A DNA stretch of 64,000 nucleotides from an uncultured Saprospiraceae bacterium (lineage in GTDB: Bacteria; Bacteroidota; Bacteroidia; Chitinophagales; Saprospiraceae). Below the pieces are notes generated by a model. It saw nothing but the letters and a program-made list of their open reading frames with translations, searched no databases and had not been told where the DNA came from. Of this stretch, positions 27,856 through 37,400 are shown piece after piece (within the stretch, counting starts at the first letter, position 1; every line of letters begins with the position of its first letter). The translations under genes and the position numbers were made by a program. The stretch lies in assembly GCA_938045585.1 (NCBI GenBank), contig CALIAU010000022.1:186001-250000 (forward strand), given 5' to 3'.

Positions 27856-28755
27856 TTATTTTACGTAACCAAATGATTTAAGGAGTCTGTCATCATTCCT
27901 CCAATTTTCTTTAACGCGTACATACAATTCAAGATGAATACGCTTCCCTAAAAATTCCTCTATAGATTTTCTGGCCTCTATGCCCAGCTCTTTGATATTG
28001 CTACCTCCCTTGCCAATAATAATGACTTTCTGATTTTTCCGCATTACATATATTTCCGCCTTTATAAATACAAAGGGCGCACCATGCTTCTCCACTTCAT
28101 TAAATTCTTGGATAACGACCTCACAAGAATATGGAATCTCTTGATGGTACTGTAGGAAAATTTTCTCACGTATGATTTCAGAAACAAAAAAGCGTTCAGG
28201 TTTGTCTGTCAGTTGATCCTTTGGGTAGTAAGCTGCATGCTCAGGAATTTCTTCAATAATCTTATCGAGCAAAACATCTGTTCCTATTCTGTTTAGAGCA
28301 GAAATCAAAAAAATATGATTAGGTTCTAACAGGTTCTGGTAATAGGCAGATAATTCCTCTGCCTTCCCGTGATCTATATCAATCTTATTTATAACCAAAA
28401 ACGTTTTTGCCTTACACTTTTTGAAACTTGCAATAATAGGTTCTTCTCCTGTGTACCGGTCCTCCAGGACATCCGTCATAACCAGCAGCACATCCGCATC
28501 TTCTAAAACTGTCATCGCGAAATGATTCATCGCCGCCTGCATCTTATACTTAGGGTCTGATATCATGCCAGGCGTATCAGAAAACACGATCTGATAATCT
28601 TCCTCATTTACAATTCCTAGGATCCTATGTCTTGTCGTTTGCGGCTTAGCAGAAATGATAGACATCCGTTCACCTACCAAGTCATTGAGTAGGGTAGACT
28701 TGCCCACATTCGGCCTGCCTATAATATTTACAAATCCAGATCTATGTTCTCCCAT
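27856..28755 (-). CDS. era: GTPase Era
   Basis: This 299-residue protein has normal length. The G domain has GRPNVGKSTLLNDL, the switch TTRHRILGI, DTPGMI and NKID. The C-terminal type II KH domain (KVIIIGKGGSNIKELGIEARKSIEEFLGKRIHLELYVRV) binds the 3' end of 16S rRNA. Era works in 30S maturation. Its start is one base after the stop of the upstream unknown gene. With der next to it, the operon pairs the two ribosome-assembly GTPases of both subunits, a layout seen in other Bacteroidota. Confidence 0.98.
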   Translation of the reverse strand: MGEHRSGFVNIIGRPNVGKSTLLNDLVGERMSIISAKPQTTRHRILGIVNEEDYQIVFSDTPGMISDPKYKMQAAMNHFAMTVLEDADVLLVMTDVLEDRYTGEEPIIASFKKCKAKTFLVINKIDIDHGKAEELSAYYQNLLEPNHIFLISALNRIGTDVLLDKIIEEIPEHAAYYPKDQLTDKPERFFVSEIIREKIFLQYHQEIPYSCEVVIQEFNEVEKHGAPFVFIKAEIYVMRKNQKVIIIGKGGSNIKELGIEARKSIEEFLGKRIHLELYVRVKENWRNDDRLLKSFGYVK

Positions 28756-28756
28756 C

Positions 28757-29341
28757 TTAATACGTTAATTGTTTTGTTTCATTATTCATTATGGAAAGCA
28801 ATTCTAAGTAAAGATGTTTTGGAGATTTCTTTCGCCATTGGATATCCATAAATACATCACTCAGCTGTAAGTAATTTTGTAGCCGTACAGCCTCCATTTC
28901 TTTAAGGACATGAGCGTGCGGATTTATTACTGCTATCCAACCATTGTATTCTGCTAACTCATTATACCACTCCTCATAATAGCTATCATCCGAACTATGA
29001 AAATTTAAAACGTTTTCACAAATGAGAATAAACTTAGAAATACCCTGATCTATCAAAATATCTGCAATGTTACGCTTTAAAAACATCACATCGTTATGTA
29101 TGCAATCATTCCATTCACCTATTAATTCAATAACCGCATAATTATCGACCCTATCCAGATACAGAATTTTCATATACAGGGTTGAAGAACCAAAATCATC
29201 CCATTGCGGATGTATATAATAGTTGTAGATTTTTTGAGAAAACGAAAACTCACTATAGACCCTCCCGTAGAAAGGTGAACTCTCATCCTCAGAAGCAATA
29301 TAATACTCCCGCCATCCGTAATGTGGTTCTATATCATGCAT
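28757..29341 (-). CDS. Conserved protein of unknown function upstream of era
   Basis: This 194-residue protein was not recognised. It is rich in Tyr, Trp and acidic residues, has no signal peptide and no transmembrane segment, so it is probably cytoplasmic. The middle (YAVIELIGEWNDCIHNDVMFLKRNIADILIDQGISKFILICENVLNFH) reads as an alternating beta/alpha core; the end (HLYLELLSIMNN) is helical. Visible context: it is the first gene of the era-der-rfbC-rfbD operon, one base from era, with a good -7 box about 35 bases upstream. I infer a link to ribosome assembly or the same growth-related control, from position alone. Confidence 0.75.
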   Translation of the reverse strand: MHDIEPHYGWREYYIASEDESSPFYGRVYSEFSFSQKIYNYYIHPQWDDFGSSTLYMKILYLDRVDNYAVIELIGEWNDCIHNDVMFLKRNIADILIDQGISKFILICENVLNFHSSDDSYYEEWYNELAEYNGWIAVINPHAHVLKEMEAVRLQNYLQLSDVFMDIQWRKKSPKHLYLELLSIMNNETKQLTY

Positions 29342-29376
29342 GTAAAAACGCTCTTTTCACTCATTATTAGCTCCTG

Positions 29377-29384
29377 CAAATTTA
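29377..29384 (-). promoter_or_regulatory. Candidate -7 element for the era-der operon
   Basis: On the minus strand this reads TAAATTTG, an exact TAnnTTTG. It places the start of transcription about 30 bases before the ATG at 29341. No TTTG was found at the proper -33 spacing. Confidence 0.5.
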
Positions 29385-29441
29385 CGATATTTTATGAGAG
29401 CAATAAGTATTACTAGACGGCAATAGCATGGATAAAGATTT

Positions 29442-29553
29442 GGGCGTGCCTCCTTTTCTAGAAAAGGAGTCGTGTCGTCCGCAGCCAGGTCCTTCGGACG
29501 CCTTCGGCCTGCTACCACCTGCCTGCGTGCGCACGCAGGCAGGCCACTCACGC
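29442..29553 (+). repeat. GGGCGTG...CTCACGC structured repeat element, copy 1
   Basis: This 112-bp element runs from GGGCGTG to CTCACGC. It contains the hairpin CCTTTT/AAAAGG, a GTCGTCCGCAGC block, the GGTCC-TTCG-GGAC type hairpin, and the 26-nt perfect palindrome with arms CCTGCCTGCGTGC (29518-29543). Two further copies lie in reverse orientation at 57911-58055 and 58525-58634. A separate 8-bp hairpin (GAAATCC/GGATTTC) follows at 29555. There is no coding capacity. It is a REP/MITE-like element by structure, with mobility inferred. Confidence 0.8.
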
Positions 29554-30466
29554 AGAAATCCACAGGATTTCTTAATAACACTGCAAATCTATATTGTACA
29601 AGTCACTCTCCCTTTATCCTTCATGCGCACGCTTGCAGGGCCCTTCACCCCTTCCTCTCCTTCGCTATTTGTAGGTTGTACCTACAAATTCATATCCTTC
29701 CACCATGCGCAGCTTGCACTTCGCTGTTCCCAGCTTGCACCTACAAATTCATATCCTTCCACCATGCGTGACTTGTAGATTCCGATCTACAAGTATGTAT
29801 TTATCATTGTATATTTAAAGGAGGTATGATATGTATGCGAAGTTAGGAAACTACGTAAGAAGAGAAACCCTTTATCACGGGCATTCGACGCTTTGCCTTT
29901 GAGAATCTTGATTTTTTTGCAACTTTTTTCATCAAGGAAAAAAGTCGATACAGTAAATCAAAATCAGCTTGTACCTACAAATAGCGAATTAAACGATTAA
30001 TAAAACATCGTAGTAAATACTACGATGACCGGACCGAAGGTCCGGAAAAAATGCATTGTAATTATACCTATCGCTTCACTATTTGTTGCTTGTACCTACA
30101 TATCCTTATCAATATGTACCTTTGACAACAGTAAGCCAAGCTTACCTTGCAGTGCCCTTCATCCCTTCATCTCCTTCGCTATTTGTAGGTTATACCTACA
30201 AATCAATATTAAACTCACTCACACATTCTACACTTCGCTATTTATACGCACGCTATTTGTAGGTTGACCTACAAATGCATATTAAACGATTAATAAAACA
30301 TCGTAGTAAATACTACGATGACCGGACCGAAGGTCCGGTAAAAAATGCATTGTTATACTTATCCCTCCGCTATTCGCAGCTTGCACCTACGAATCCATAC
30401 CCATACCACAGCTCACACATTAAATATGTACCTTTGACAACAGTAAGCCAATCTTACAACAAGCAC
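29554..30466. repeat. REP-like hairpin repeat cluster 1 (non-coding)
   Basis: This 0.9-kb stretch has no credible gene. It holds degenerate copies of a hairpin with stem ATTTGTAG/CTACAAAT (near 29669, 29969, 30181 and 30258), a CTTGTAGAT/ATCTACAAG hairpin at 29771-29792, and two direct copies (about 29985-30055 and 30278-30348) of a block. Each block contains AAACGATTAATAAAA, the hairpin CATCGTAGTA/TACTACGATG (30006-30027 and 30299-30320) and the hairpin CCGGACC/GGTCCGG (30029-30045 and 30322-30338). A further repeat, ACCTTTGACAACAGTAAGCC, occurs at about 30118 and 30430. Open frames here translate into repeated TYKSILN-like strings and are not genes. Confidence 0.8.
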
Positions 30467-30991
30467 ATGCGAAAAGCAAAAACCATATTAATAACAGGAC
30501 CAGAATCCAGTGGCAAAACCACGCTTGCCAAGCAACTCGCAGAGAACTTAGGTGCAGAATTTCTGCCAGAATATGCACGCACATATTTAGAACAACATGG
30601 TCCAGAATATGAACAGTCCACATTGCTAACTATTGCAAAAGAACATACACTAGCCTTTGATACATCACTCGCATCTAATCAGTCTAAGATCCTCTTACTA
30701 GATACCTTTCTTTTAAACATTAAAATCTGGTCAGAAGAAAAATATGAATCCTGTGACTCCTGGATACTAGATCAACTGACAAGCTTTAGACCAGATGGGG
30801 TTCTTCTTTGTAAGCCTGATATTCCTTGGAAGCCAGACCCTCTCAGAGAAAATCCCCTAGATAGAGACCGCTTATTCGCAATATATCAGCAAGAGCTTGA
30901 TCAATTGCAATGGAACTACCTGATCATAGATGCAGAACGGAGAGAAAAGAAATTAAAAGAAAGCGTCAGGGAATTCATTTCAAAAGCCTAA
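30467..30991 (+). CDS. NadR-like P-loop kinase/ATPase (AAA_28 type)
   Basis: This 174-residue protein starts MRKAKTILITGPESSGKTTLAKQLA. The Walker A loop GPESSGKT resembles that of the ribosylnicotinamide kinase domain of NadR. EYARTYLEQHG and the Walker-B-like ILLLDTFLLNIKIW also match this group, and the PDIPWKPDPLRENPLDRDRLF stretch is the family lid. The proposed reaction is phosphorylation of a nucleoside-like vitamin (nicotinamide riboside). Given the TPP riboswitch 11 bases downstream, a thiamin-related role is possible. A longer frame from 30275 exists, but its first 64 codons are repeat sequence (cluster 1), so I place the start at 30467. It lies before the riboswitch and so is not controlled by it. 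Confidence 0.8.
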   Translation: MRKAKTILITGPESSGKTTLAKQLAENLGAEFLPEYARTYLEQHGPEYEQSTLLTIAKEHTLAFDTSLASNQSKILLLDTFLLNIKIWSEEKYESCDSWILDQLTSFRPDGVLLCKPDIPWKPDPLRENPLDRDRLFAIYQQELDQLQWNYLIIDAERREKKLKESVREFISKA

Positions 30992-31001
30992 CTTCGTCCT
31001 A

Positions 31002-31078
31002 CTTATTTGGGGTGCTGCCTTGTGCGGCTGAGAACATACCCAGGAACCTGGCCAGGTAATTCTGGTAAGGAAAATGAG
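31002..31078 (+). ncRNA. TPP riboswitch (THI box) upstream of the TonB receptor
   Basis: The sequence has the THI-box landmarks in order: GGGGTGC (31009-31015), GGCTGAGAACATACCC (31026-31041), GAACCTGG, CAGGTAATTCTGG and AAGGAAAA. The P1 helix closes CTTATTT (31002-31008) with AAATGAG (31072-31078). It binds thiamin pyrophosphate and would repress the downstream receptor when TPP is plentiful. The expression platform (31079-31151) shows an AT-rich inverted repeat and a CGCA/TGCG hairpin, so it may act on translation or transcription; I cannot tell which. Confidence 0.92.
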
Positions 31079-31151
31079 CTACTAGTATTATAATATCTAG
31101 CGCACGTTTCTGCGTTCTGTTCTCCCCCGTAACTATTAAAAAATCTATGCC

Positions 31152-33587
31152 ATGTCGAAGTGGATTCTAAGCCTGTGTTTGTCTCTGTTCTCTCTCATTA
31201 TTAGCTACGGACAATTTACTGTCGAAGGAAATATTACAAACGATCAAAATGAGGGTCTGATTGGTGCTTCTGTATTTATAATAAATTCAGAATTCGCTAC
31301 AATCACAAATACAGAAGGTGACTTTGTCCTAGAAAATGTCCCGTCAGGAGCCCATCAATTGAAAGTTAGCTATCTAGGCTATGAGTCCATGGTACAAGAA
31401 ATTACAGTGACTAAGCATCTCGATCTTGAAACTCTAAGCTTGCAAGGTAGTGTATTTGGCTTAGATGAGATTCAGATAAAGTCTACTTGGACGAGTGAGG
31501 ATGCACCCTTTGCACAAGAAAGAATTTCAAAAGAAACAATTGAAGAAACTAACCTTGGACAGGATGTTCCCTACATGCTAAAGTGGACACCCAGTGCTGT
31601 AGTGAATTCAGATGCAGGTGCAGGAATAGGCTATACAGGAATTAGAATTCGAGGTACAGATCCTAGTAGAATAAATGTAACCATAAATGGCGTACCACTA
31701 AATGACTCAGAATCCCACGGAGTATTTTGGGTAGACCTCCCAGATTTTCTTGCCTCTGTAGATGAAATCCAAGTCCAGAGAGGGGTCGGTACTTCTACCA
31801 ATGGTGCAGGTGCCTTTGGAGCAACCATAAATATGAACACCAACCAAACCAATGTAAATCCTTACGCCAAACTTACCCTGGGTGCGGGTTCTTTTAATAC
31901 ACAAAAGTTCTCTGTAGGTGCAGGAACAGGACTCATGCGAGACAAGTATAGCTTTAACTTTCGCTTGTCTAATATTACCTCAGATGGCTATGTGGATAGA
32001 GCATCTTCGGATTTGCGATCACTTTATTTTTCAGCAGGTAGGATAACAGATAAGTCTGCTTTGAATGTACATGTGTTTACTGGAAGTGAGGTGACGTACC
32101 AGGCTTGGAATGGATTGCCTATCCAATTCTTAGAAACAAATAGAACCTTCAACACGGCAGGAACAGAAAGAGAAGGCGAACCTCATCCAAATGAGGTAGA
32201 TGATTATGACCAAACCCATGCACAGGTCCTCTATAATAGATTGATAGGGGATTGGAAACTAAACCTCGGCTTTCATTACACAAAAGGAAGAGGGTTTTTT
32301 GAACAATACAAAGCGGATCAGGACTTACTGGATTATAGCCTGCCGGAAGGAGAAACAGATTTGGTAAGAAGGCGTTGGTTAGACAATGATTTTATCGGAG
32401 TCATCTATGCAGCGCAAAAATCATTTGAGCATTTTGATCTTACACTAGGAGGTGCAGTGAATAATTATGTGGGTGATCATTTTGGACAGGTGATTTGGAC
32501 AGAGAGCGAAGTAGATATCCCACGTGACCATACCTACTATCTTAATCAGGGAAGAAAATTTGATGCAAACGTTTATGGTAAACTGAATTATAGTATCTCA
32601 GAACGCTTTAAATTTTTTGGTGACCTACAGTACAGAAGACTTAACTATGAGTTCCTAGGTTTTAATGAACAAAACGAAAATGTCCAACAAGAAGTGGCAC
32701 TGAATTTTTTCAATCCAAAGTTTGGTCTAAGCTATCATATAAGTCCTAGCAATAGATTTTTTGCATCCTTTGCAGTGGCTAACAAAGAACCAAATAGATC
32801 AGACTACACGGAAAGCACCTTTGCAGAAAGACCTGAGCACGAAACCTTATACGACTTAGAATTCGGATATGAACTAGAGAAAGAAAAATGGGGCATTCAG
32901 GCAAATGCCTACAACATGATTTATAATAACCAACTCGTTCTTACGGGAAGGATAAATGATGTGGGGGAGTACACAAGACAGAATGTAAAAAGTAGCTATA
33001 GAACGGGAATAGAACTCTCTGCCTATGTAGAGCCTCATAATTTATTCAGGATACAACCTTCTATCACACTTAGCCAAAATGGGATCAATGATTTTGTTGA
33101 ATATATAGATGACTGGGATAACGGGACGCAAATAATACAGGAATATGGAGATACTACCGATCTAGCCTTTTCTCCCTCTGTCATAGCTTCCAATGCAATC
33201 CACTTTCACTTAGGAAAGCTTTTGTCAAACAAATATCTGAAGTCCACTGAAATTAGCTTCCTGTCTAAATATGTTGGTGATCAATTTATTGATAATACAT
33301 CAAAGCAAGAAAGTCTGCTAGAGAGTTACCTATATCATGATCTGCGCTTACAGTGGGATATAAAAATTAATAGGATAGATAGACTTGCACTCAACATCCA
33401 GGTCAACAATGTATTCAATACACTCTATGTGTCAAATGCATGGAACTATAGATTTAAATCTGTCTTCTATGATCCTACTCCAGATGATCCCTATGCACAG
33501 TCAGAAGGTCTCGGTCTGTATAATTTAACAGGTCTGTATCCACAAGCAGGTAGAAATCTACTAGTAGGACTTAGCCTGAAGTTTTAG
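31152..33587 (+). CDS. TonB-dependent outer-membrane receptor, predicted thiamin transporter
   Basis: This 811-residue protein has a signal peptide (to about SYGQ, residue 21) and a carboxypeptidase-regulatory-like domain (VEGNITNDQNEGLIGASVFI...NTEGDFVLENVPSGAHQLKVSYLGYE, residues 22-90). The plug (IRIRGTDPSRINVTINGVPLND; DEIQVQRGVGTSTNGAGAFGATI) and the 22-strand barrel follow, ending in LLVGLSLKF with a terminal Phe. Such receptors import scarce ligands across the outer membrane using TonB energy. A TPP riboswitch directly upstream makes thiamin or a thiamin precursor the likely ligand. THI-box-controlled receptors of this kind have been described in Bacteroidota. A PnuC-type inner-membrane transporter, often the partner, is not in this window. 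Confidence 0.88.
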   Translation: MSKWILSLCLSLFSLIISYGQFTVEGNITNDQNEGLIGASVFIINSEFATITNTEGDFVLENVPSGAHQLKVSYLGYESMVQEITVTKHLDLETLSLQGSVFGLDEIQIKSTWTSEDAPFAQERISKETIEETNLGQDVPYMLKWTPSAVVNSDAGAGIGYTGIRIRGTDPSRINVTINGVPLNDSESHGVFWVDLPDFLASVDEIQVQRGVGTSTNGAGAFGATINMNTNQTNVNPYAKLTLGAGSFNTQKFSVGAGTGLMRDKYSFNFRLSNITSDGYVDRASSDLRSLYFSAGRITDKSALNVHVFTGSEVTYQAWNGLPIQFLETNRTFNTAGTEREGEPHPNEVDDYDQTHAQVLYNRLIGDWKLNLGFHYTKGRGFFEQYKADQDLLDYSLPEGETDLVRRRWLDNDFIGVIYAAQKSFEHFDLTLGGAVNNYVGDHFGQVIWTESEVDIPRDHTYYLNQGRKFDANVYGKLNYSISERFKFFGDLQYRRLNYEFLGFNEQNENVQQEVALNFFNPKFGLSYHISPSNRFFASFAVANKEPNRSDYTESTFAERPEHETLYDLEFGYELEKEKWGIQANAYNMIYNNQLVLTGRINDVGEYTRQNVKSSYRTGIELSAYVEPHNLFRIQPSITLSQNGINDFVEYIDDWDNGTQIIQEYGDTTDLAFSPSVIASNAIHFHLGKLLSNKYLKSTEISFLSKYVGDQFIDNTSKQESLLESYLYHDLRLQWDIKINRIDRLALNIQVNNVFNTLYVSNAWNYRFKSVFYDPTPDDPYAQSEGLGLYNLTGLYPQAGRNLLVGLSLKF

Positions 33588-33624
33588 TGCTTAGTTACTT
33601 GCTTTTAAAGACGCTAGAGCAGAC

Positions 33625-34194
33625 TTAAAAATTATAGGTAAGACTGGCCCAGTATTCAAGAACATTGAATTCATCTTGTAATTCTCTGTTCAAATGGAGC
33701 ATCGCCTCAAAGCCAAAGCGCCATGGGCCTCCTTGAGAAATATAACCACCCCCAATAAGTGGTGCCCATTTTTTGAAACGATCACCGCCACGGTATTCTA
33801 TGTCTACACTATGATAACCATATTCAGCCTGGGCATATATGGTCTGAGTTATCTTAGCCCTTGCACCAGCTGTTGCTCCCCAATCAAATAAGTGAAGATC
33901 ACTTGCGGTTCCGAACGAATTTGCAAAATTGTAACGGATTTTTGGACCAGCATTAACAGAAAATACATTATTGAAACTATACCCAAGAGTGTACTTTGTA
34001 GCTATGGCAAAGCCGTTTTGTATAAAGACATTGCCAAACTTTATTTCATGATACAGTTCACCTGATTTGTTAAACGGATCATCTGTTTTTTCTGTATCAG
34101 CGTCTCTTCGTTTACGCTTACGTTGCGCCTCCGCGTCCATGGTGGACATAACAACAAATAAGGCGACTAACATCAATGGGATTATACGTTTCAT
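33625..34194 (-). CDS. Small outer-membrane beta-barrel protein
   Basis: This 189-residue protein has a signal peptide ending near AEAQ (residue 23), then a very basic stretch (RKRKRRD). About eight amphipathic beta strands follow (YHEIKFGNVFIQNGFAIATKYTLGYSF, KIRYNFANSF, IYAQAEYGYHSVDIEY) and it ends WASLTYNF, with Phe last as is usual for barrel proteins. It is on the opposite strand to its neighbours, convergent with the TonB receptor gene. Family members are generally called porin-like or OmpW-like without known substrate. I can support only an 8-stranded barrel in the outer membrane. Confidence 0.78.
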   Translation of the reverse strand: MKRIIPLMLVALFVVMSTMDAEAQRKRKRRDADTEKTDDPFNKSGELYHEIKFGNVFIQNGFAIATKYTLGYSFNNVFSVNAGPKIRYNFANSFGTASDLHLFDWGATAGARAKITQTIYAQAEYGYHSVDIEYRGGDRFKKWAPLIGGGYISQGGPWRFGFEAMLHLNRELQDEFNVLEYWASLTYNF

Positions 34195-34423
34195 ACTCTT
34201 TAATTTTCTATTTGTAAAAAGAATCTGTCTTATATCTCTCTTCTCTATCCTCTATCTATTAAACTACTTTAGGGGCTGAAAGGCTGGAAACAAATTCAAT
34301 TTGTGATAAATTTAACAAAACTTGAAAAAAAGCATCCCATTTTTAACGAATTCCGAACTGTCAGCGGTGCAGCATTCGCCTAAACAATCCTTAATAGAAT
34401 GTCCAAATGAACTGAAATTCATG

Positions 34424-34431
34424 TATTTTTG
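34424..34431 (+). promoter_or_regulatory. Candidate -7 element for the metalloprotease gene
   Basis: TATTTTTG is an exact TAnnTTTG. Transcription would start near 34438, before the ATG at 34460 but after the TTG at 34322, which supports the shorter protein. No TTTG was seen at the right -33 spacing. Confidence 0.55.
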
Positions 34432-34459
34432 TCTCGTTAACACAGCTAAGCTAGCCATA

Positions 34460-37400
34460 ATGAAAATTGGAAGAATGAAACATACCTTAAGTGCCATATT
34501 GCTAATTATATTCGGACTCAACGTCCCCGTCCAAAGTCAAAATTCTACCCAATACGCAGACCAACTTTCTAAGCATTTTGAAGAATACGCGATTCAAGAA
34601 CTGGATGTAGATGCATCCTTTGTACAATTAAAAAATATACATCAATTTCAAGAGTTTCAAATGCAAAGTCCTGATGGCAAGACTTGGACCTTTGATCTAT
34701 TTCCAAGTAATGTCTTATCAGAAGATTTTGTGTATACAAAATTAGAGAACGGTAAAAAAATACATCAAACGGAAATTGCAGTATTCCCTTATCGAGGATA
34801 TGTAAAAGGTGATCCACATTCTAAAGTAACACTTACAGTTGCAGATGGATTTATTCAAGGAACTGTCTCCACACAGGGGCTTGACTATAGTTTTCAAAAT
34901 TTAGATACATACATTAAGTCTGCACCGTCCAATGAGATTCTTTTGTATGAAAATGAAAAGATAATAGAAGGGGAGGACAAAACCTGCGAAATATTTAATG
35001 CAGAGAAGATAGACGAATTAGTACAGAACGAGAATAAATCAAACCTTGCTTGCCTAGGTCTGCAATTGGCATTTGCAAATGACTTTTCTATGTACCAATC
35101 CTATGGGAATGGTGTCCTTGCGCACAACATTGCAATTATGAATGATGCCCAAGGGAATTACACCTCAGATTTTAACGATGAAATAGAATTCACACTAGAA
35201 CAAATTTTTGTAGCTGTGACAGCGGATGATGATCCATGGACCTCCTCCACAGATCTTGAAACTTTTTTAATCGATTTTTCTGGCTGGGGAAATACTGGTG
35301 GCTTTGATGTCATCTATGATTTGGCGACTATTTGGACGGAACGTAACTTTGATGGTCCGCCCGTAGGTGGCGCGTGGACGAATGGTCTATGTAGCAATAT
35401 GAGATATAATGCGATTCAAGATTATACAGCGAATGCAAATTTAATGCGTGTTGTTTTGGCACATGAGATGGGACATAACTTTAATGCGAATCATGATGCA
35501 GGTGGTTCAGGCTTTATTATGGCACCAGCGGTGAATAATACGAATACATGGTCAGCTGCATCCATAACATCGATAAATAACAAGATATCTTCTGTAAGTT
35601 GCCTAGGAGGCTGCCAAGGTTTTTTCACCGCACCTGTAGCGGAGTTTTCACATGATCTGACGAGTACATGTTCCCCAGCGACCGTTAACTTTTTTGATGA
35701 GTCGAATGGAGATATCGTCTCATGGATTTGGTTATTTCCAGGCGGTGAACCTGAGTACTCTACCGAGCAGAATCCTACTGTGTTTTATGCTGTTGATGGT
35801 ACCTATGATGTAACGCTAGCAGTTGCCACAGACGGAGGGTCAGATGAGCTAGTTTCCTTTGGCGAAATTGTCCTTTCACAAAGCCAAGACGTAGACTTTG
35901 ATGTGAGCATAAGTGGTAATATAGCCTCCTTTACAAATACTTCATTTCCGTTGACCGGAGACTTTTTATGGGACTTTGGAGATGGGAACACAAGCACTAG
36001 CTTGAATCCCGTACATCAGTATATACAAGACGGTTTCTATGAGGTTACGCTTACACATTCAGGCTGTGGTAGTATAGAAGCAAGTGAGTTTATTGAAATA
36101 GCAACTGCACCTATTGCAGATTTCTTTACCAACTTCACCTTTGACTGCCAACCATTTACTGTAGAGTTTTTAAATAATTCCTCGAGTAATGCAACATCAT
36201 ATGTATGGGAATTTGAAGGAGGAACGCCAGCAACTTCTACAGACTTTGATCCAATAGTTGTGTATAACGAACCAGGAACCTTTGATGTTTCATTGACGGT
36301 AAGTAATGACAATGGTTCTGATCAATTTGAAATTTTCGATTATATAACAGTAGATCCCCTGCCGCAGGCTGGTTTTGATTTTGATGTAGATATGCTAACA
36401 GTAAGTTTTACTGATGCCTCTGAAGATGCGAATTCAGTGCTCTGGGACTTTGGAGATGGATCCAGTGCTTCCATGTTTAACCCAGAACATACCTATGCAA
36501 CGGGTGGCAGCTACATGGTTACTCAAATAGTTAGCAATAACTGTGGAGATATTTCACTCACACAAGAAGTAGTTGTGAATAGTGGACCTGCTGCTGCAAT
36601 TAATTACGATATAAATTCTGGTTGTACCGATCTTGCAATAATGTTCGATGGAACTGCAAGTAGTTCTGCAACAACTTACGCATGGAACTTTCCTGGCGGT
36701 ATACCAGTAAGTTCAGATCAAGTAAGTCCAACAGTGGAATACGTAAATCCTGGAATCTTTGATGTTAGTCTTATAGTTTCAGACGGCACTACTAGTGATA
36801 CCCTAGAGATGGAAGACCTTGTAATAGTAAATACTGTTCCTGATGCTGCTTCCATTACAAGTGTAGATACGATGACCCTTTTTGGAGTGGCAATGGCAGA
36901 TGCGTCCATGAATACTACCTATACATGGGATTTTGGCGATGGTAATATAGGTGCTGGTGATACAGTCTTACATAGCTATGCAGAAGAAAATATGTATCAA
37001 GTTATCTTGACTGCTGAAAACGAATGTGGGATCGAAATGGATACTACAGCACTTAATTTATATACAGTACCAACTGCCGCCTTCAGTAATTCTACTGCCT
37101 CAGGTTGTGCACCCTTTACAGTTAACTTTACCGATAATTCTACGAATGCGATAACAGAATGGGCATGGAGTTTTCCAGGTGGAAACCCAAGTTCTTCTAC
37201 TGATCAAAACCCGAGTGTTGAATACATAGATGCAGGCACGTACGCTGTCAGTCTCATGGTGACTAACCCGAGTGGAGCAGATGCAATAAGTATAGATAAT
37301 TTGATAGTAATTGATGACGTGCCTCTAGTGGATTTTTTCGCAGTGAATAATTTAACCACAGTAAGTTTTACAAACCAAACGGTAAATGGTACAAGCTATA

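Noticed and set aside
29817-29902. A 23-codon frame (ATG 29831) preceded by AAAGGAGG
   Set aside because: Bacteroidota rarely use Shine-Dalgarno sites, the peptide has no recognisable feature, and it lies in repeat-rich DNA. Left as a remote possibility only.
30275-30466. A longer start (ATG 30275) for the NadR-like kinase
   Set aside because: The added 64 codons are repeat-cluster sequence; the family starts right at the P-loop strand.
34322-34459. A longer start (TTG 34322) for the metalloprotease
   Set aside because: It would put 46 residues before the signal peptide and begins upstream of the likely promoter at 34424.
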